From DAOUJI01 sp965237875 (GTDB lineage Bacteria > Chloroflexota > Dehalococcoidia > Lucifugimonadales > JAGWBF01), in contig CBDEGP010000002.1 of assembly GCA_965237875.1 (NCBI GenBank), forward strand, positions 930,001 to 994,000: a stretch of DNA of 64,000 bases, given 5' to 3'. The position numbers and the translations under genes were made by a program. Under the pieces are notes generated by a model, which worked only from the letters and a program-made list of their open reading frames with translations, ran no database searches and had not been told where the DNA came from. Shown piece after piece: positions 61,465 to 64,000 of this stretch (positions are counted from its first letter, which is position 1; each line of letters begins with the position of its first letter).

Positions 61465-63231
61465 CTATCCGCCTATCTTCTGAAGTCCCATCACCTGCTC
61501 GTGGAAGTGGTCAACCATGATCTCGGCTTTGAGACCGATGGCGTGTTCATGGTTCTCGACGTAGCGCCGCAGCTTCTTCCCGGCCCGCTTCGTATCAAAC
61601 TCGGGGTCGGCATCCACCGTCTTTACCAGCCGGTAGTAGCTGTCCACCGGGGTGTAGTGCTGCAGCACGTCCATGATGAAGCCTTCCTGGATTGCCTGCT
61701 TCATGGTGTAGACGTGGAATGGAACGTGCCTGACCTTCCCGCCCTCGGGAATCGCTGCGCCGAAAATCTCCAACGTCTTGTTCTTCGGGGTCGCCGTGAA
61801 AGCGAAGTAGCTGGCGTTGGGCAGAAGCTTCTTGCTCTCTATGAGCCGGTTGATCTTGTCCTCGGTGGTGTCCTCTTCCTCCTCTGCTCCGGCCTCACCC
61901 AGAGCCATGGACACAGACGCCGAGGTGAGTCCTCCCTGGCTCGAATGGGCCTCGTCGATGATGATGCCGAACTGGTGTCCTCTATGCTCATTGCCGATGG
62001 CGTCCAGGATGAAGGGGAACTTCTGGACCGTGGTGATGACGATCTTCTTTCCGTCCTGGAGGAAGGTTCGCAGGTCCCCGGAGCTCTGGGCATGGCCCAC
62101 GATGGAGCGCACTTGAGCAAACTGCCTGATGGTGTCCCGAATCTGCTTGTCCAGGATCCGCCGGTCGGTGACGACGATCACCGAATCGAAGAGGGCCTTG
62201 CCGTCCTTCTCAAGTCCGATGAGCTGGTGGGCCAGCCAGGCTACGGAGTTCGACTTCCCGCTTCCTGCCGAGTGCTGAACCAGGTACCTGGGTCCGACTC
62301 CACGAGCCGACATGTTGGCCAGAAGCTTGCGCACTACGTCTAGCTGGTGATAGCGTGGCCAAATCTGTCCTCGCCTCTTCCGCCCGGTCTTGTCATCTAT
62401 CGTCTCGACCATCTGGGCGTAGTTCTCGATGATGTGGGTGAGGCCGTCGCGGGTGAGCACCTGCTTCCACAGGTAATCGGTCTTGAGTCCGTTGGGGTTC
62501 GGCGGATTGCCGGCGCCGTCGTTCCAGCCCTTGTTGAAGGGAAGGAACCAGGAGCTCTTTCCCTGGAGGTGGGTGCAGAACCACACTTCATGGTCGTCAA
62601 CGGCGAAGTGGGCCAGGCAGCGTCCCAGCTCGAAGAGCTTCTCATGAGGGTTGCGGTCCCGCTTGTACTGTTCCATGGCATCTTGGACCGTCTGCTTGGT
62701 GAGGCTGTTCTTGAGCTCGAAGGTGGCAACCGGCAAGCCGTTGATGAAGAGACACAGGTCCAGAGCCAATTGGGTGTTGTCCTGGCTGTACTGGAGCTGA
62801 CGGGTTACCGAGAACCGGTTCTGACCGTATTGGGTCTTGGCCTTCTCGTTTCCCGGTGAGGGTGTGCCGTAGAGCAGGTCTATCTGGTGCGGCCCGTGCT
62901 TGATTCCCTTACGCAGCACGTCAATAGTGCCCCGTTTGGTGACCTCCCCCTGGAGCCGGGCTAGAAACTTGCGCCGCGTCGGACTGTCTTGACTAAGGTC
63001 GAGGGACTGGGCGACGCCGGGGTGGGTGGTATGAAGGAACTCGGCTAACTGGGCCAGGTCCACGCAGTACTGGCGGTCGTAGTCGTCGGGGTCGCCGCCG
63101 ATCCAGCCGACACCGTAATCTGCCGGTCGCTCAGCTATGACGGCTGCTTGTACAGGCTCGCAAGGGTGGCCCGCCATGGCTATGCAGATGAGCCGCTCAA
63201 GACCCTTCTCTGTAGTATCAGTCGTCGTCAC
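61465..63231 (-). CDS. hsdR: hsdR fragment: nuclease and first helicase domain
   Basis: These 588 residues are what would be made before the first amber codon: the nuclease domain, Walker A and DEAH motifs, and part of the second helicase lobe, ending LQKIGG. On its own it lacks the second RecA lobe and the subunit-docking C-terminus, so it is probably inactive in restriction. The GTG start lies two bases after the stop of a tiny upstream frame. Confidence 0.75.
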   Translation of the reverse strand: MTTTDTTEKGLERLICIAMAGHPCEPVQAAVIAERPADYGVGWIGGDPDDYDRQYCVDLAQLAEFLHTTHPGVAQSLDLSQDSPTRRKFLARLQGEVTKRGTIDVLRKGIKHGPHQIDLLYGTPSPGNEKAKTQYGQNRFSVTRQLQYSQDNTQLALDLCLFINGLPVATFELKNSLTKQTVQDAMEQYKRDRNPHEKLFELGRCLAHFAVDDHEVWFCTHLQGKSSWFLPFNKGWNDGAGNPPNPNGLKTDYLWKQVLTRDGLTHIIENYAQMVETIDDKTGRKRRGQIWPRYHQLDVVRKLLANMSARGVGPRYLVQHSAGSGKSNSVAWLAHQLIGLEKDGKALFDSVIVVTDRRILDKQIRDTIRQFAQVRSIVGHAQSSGDLRTFLQDGKKIVITTVQKFPFILDAIGNEHRGHQFGIIIDEAHSSQGGLTSASVSMALGEAGAEEEEDTTEDKINRLIESKKLLPNASYFAFTATPKNKTLEIFGAAIPEGGKVRHVPFHVYTMKQAIQEGFIMDVLQHYTPVDSYYRLVKTVDADPEFDTKRAGKKLRRYVENHEHAIGLKAEIMVDHFHEQVMGLQKIGG

Positions 63232-63233
63232 GA

Positions 63234-63338
63234 CTAGGCCTTCCCCTCAAGGTCTAAGACCTCTTCGACTTTCCACAAGGCTCTGCTGATCTTGGCCGGA
63301 TCACGTCCGATGGCGATGCACGTCTCCAGGTTCGTCAT
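63234..63338 (-). CDS. Tiny ORF between brnA and hsdR
   Basis: 34 residues, MTNLETCIAIGRDPAKISRA followed by a helical WKVEEVLDLEGKA end. It begins five bases after the brnA stop and ends two bases before the hsdR start, spacing that would suit coupled translation. It is too short for a reliable family call. It could be a small operon member or chance. Confidence 0.35.
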   Translation of the reverse strand: MTNLETCIAIGRDPAKISRALWKVEEVLDLEGKA

Positions 63339-63342
63339 GGGG

Positions 63343-63627
63343 CTACCCTGTCTCGCTGCGCTGCACATGGTCCCGCAGGGCACGATTGATATCCGTCTGA
63401 TAGCCGCGGCCGTCCTGGGCCTTCGCCTTGAACCACGTCACAACGTCGGCGTCCAGTCGCAGGGTGATCTGCTGCTTTACGGGCCGGTAGAACACGCCGC
63501 GCCGGGCATCCGACCAGTCGAGGAGCTCGGGGACATTGGTCGTGTCTATCTCATCGTCGGGCATCTCATCTAGGGCCTTGAGCTCGGCCTTTTGTTCATT
63601 AGTCAGCTTAATGGTCTCCTTCTTCAT
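63343..63627 (-). CDS. brnA: BrnA-family antitoxin
   Basis: The product is about 94 residues from ATG 63627 (MKKETIKLTNEQ). The C-terminal half holds the BrnA signature: RGVFYRPVKQQITLRLDADVV in part, WFKAKAQDGRGYQTDINRAL, then RDHV, a ribbon-helix-helix DNA-binding fold. BrnA neutralises BrnT and represses the brnTA promoter. It overlaps the end of brnT by 20 bases, the usual arrangement with the toxin gene first. Confidence 0.9.
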   Translation of the reverse strand: MKKETIKLTNEQKAELKALDEMPDDEIDTTNVPELLDWSDARRGVFYRPVKQQITLRLDADVVTWFKAKAQDGRGYQTDINRALRDHVQRSETG

Positions 63628-63898
63628 AAGCCGCCCTCTCACTCTTGGTGGCTTTTCGGGCGCTGATGATGCGTCCGACCTCTTCACCGCTCTCCGAATC
63701 TGGCTCAGGCCATGTGTGGACTACCATCAGGACTACCGGCCCCGCCAGTCCCATAGTCCGCCATCGCAGCTCGTCCGGATACGGGTCCTCACGGGTTGCG
63801 GCGAGAGGATCGTCAAAGACGAGCAGAGCGGTCTCAAAGCTGAGACCATGCCTCCGCCGGTTCTCTCGGTTCTTCTCCGGGTCCCATGTCCAACGCAA
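63608..63898 (-). CDS. brnT: BrnT-family toxin (RNase)
   Basis: The product is 96 residues, from TTG 63898. It matches BrnT: RWTWDPEKNRENRRRHGLSF, then ALLVFDDPLA, RWRTMGLAGPVVLMVVHTW and RIISARKATKSERAAYE. BrnT is a RelE-like ribonuclease that inhibits translation. The family's catalytic Arg/Lys-rich C-terminal segment (ISARKATKSER) is present. It lies upstream of the hsdR-methyltransferase-ATPase operon and could help maintain it. Confidence 0.9.
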   Translation of the reverse strand: MRWTWDPEKNRENRRRHGLSFETALLVFDDPLAATREDPYPDELRWRTMGLAGPVVLMVVHTWPEPDSESGEEVGRIISARKATKSERAAYEEGDH

Positions 63899-63913
63899 AG
63901 AGTAGGTCTCTCC

Positions 63914-63954
63914 GTAACAACATTATTGTAGTTACAGGCAATGGATATTGTCAA
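63914..63954 (-). promoter_or_regulatory. brnTA promoter with operator-like palindrome
   Basis: On the - strand, TTGACA (63954-63949), an 18-base spacer, then TACAAT (63930-63925) form a good sigma-70-type promoter about 25 bases before brnT. A near-perfect palindrome, GTAACAACA (63914-63922) and TGTAGTTAC (63927-63935) around TTAT, covers the -10 box. This is where autorepression by BrnA is expected. Confidence 0.75.
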
Positions 63955-64000
63955 GATTCGGTGACGGGGGCTCTATTCCGTGTTCGGAGCGGCTGACAGG

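Larger units (their letters stand above)
60202..63231 (-). pseudogene. hsdR: Type I restriction enzyme R subunit with two in-frame amber codons
   Basis: Read as one frame from GTG 63231 to TGA 60202 it spans 1009 codons, a normal HsdR length. Domains: N-terminal nuclease (LDLCLFINGLPVATFELKN with Glu172 and Lys174), Walker A SAGSGKS (321-327), DEAH (426-429) and TLSRLNRAHP (motif VI). The C-terminal helical part ends GVATPAGGPRSKVG. TAG codons interrupt at codon 589 (61465-61467, between KIGG and ARAMVVTGS) and codon 938 (60418-60420, between AADKAY and NAIANSDRENARIEHDKAL). The flanking frame is otherwise perfect. No hsdM or hsdS is in the window. Its stop is four bases from the methyltransferase start. 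Confidence 0.88.

Noticed and set aside
60373..62343. Two + strand frames of 257 and 381 codons opposite hsdR
   Set aside because: Antisense shadows of a gene with clear helicase motifs; no recognisable domain.
60202..63231. TAG codon reassignment to explain the two ambers in hsdR
   Set aside because: Many well-supported genes in the window end in TAG (for example ssb and the Rad52-like, nuclease and ThiF-neighbour genes), so TAG is used as a normal stop.

Overview
The window is GC-rich bacterial DNA with no rRNA or tRNA genes that I can see. An unusual one-protein histidine kinase/response regulator, a DegV-family protein, a MarR regulator, and very long secreted Calx-beta/FnIII/Ig-like proteins with sulfatase domains together suggest an uncultured Chloroflexota lineage (Dehalococcoidia/SAR202-like, possibly marine or host-associated). 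That is inference from gene content, at low to moderate confidence. Contig quality looks uneven: there are frame breaks in tandem repeats and three poly-G/C runs.

Region 1 (about 0.2-16.9 kb, all + strand) looks like part of a plasmid or integrative element. It carries replication and recombination genes: a DnaG-like primase, a Rad52/22 annealing protein, a Cas4-like PD-(D/E)XK nuclease, SSB, a RadC-like JAB protein, a DUF6094 DNA methyltransferase and an SF2/SNF2-type helicase. Small accessory genes (DUF7007, TSCPD, DUF2958 and several unknowns) lie among them. At 12.5-15.9 kb is a compact PRTRC-type ubiquitin-like cassette: ubiquitin-like protein C, two poorly characterised proteins, E2-like protein B, JAB-domain protein A and a ThiF/E1-like protein. 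Most genes have a strong AAGGAGG-type ribosome binding site, and most spacers hold a GC-rich hairpin. No ParB, Rep, integrase or conjugation gene is inside the window. The region ends in a strong hairpin, a 30-bp direct repeat and a small HTH gene on the - strand.

Region 2 (17.5-38.6 kb, - strand) is one giant secreted repeat-protein locus of about 21.1 kb. It has a signal peptide, many Calx-beta repeats, a tandem array of 112-residue modules and C-terminal Ig-like domains. It is now split by six frame breaks. Four of them are single-base insertions where two repeat variants meet, which suggests assembly error.

Region 3 (38.8-55.3 kb) holds a marR gene divergent from a GAF gene coupled to a kinase-REC-wHTH gene, then degV, a secreted SwmB/Ig/FnIII protein, and two tandem paralogous secreted sulfatases with FnIII and Ig-like domains. 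One sulfatase has a canonical CSPTR formylglycine motif and the other has CTGTR.

Region 4 (56.3-64 kb, - strand) is a decayed defence island: BrnT/BrnA toxin-antitoxin, a tiny coupled ORF, a type I-like hsdR with two in-frame amber codons, a C5-cytosine methyltransferase gene split by an IS66-family element and also frameshifted, and a GHKL (MORC/MutL-like) ATPase. Apart from brnTA and the ATPase, the island appears inactivated as assembled.
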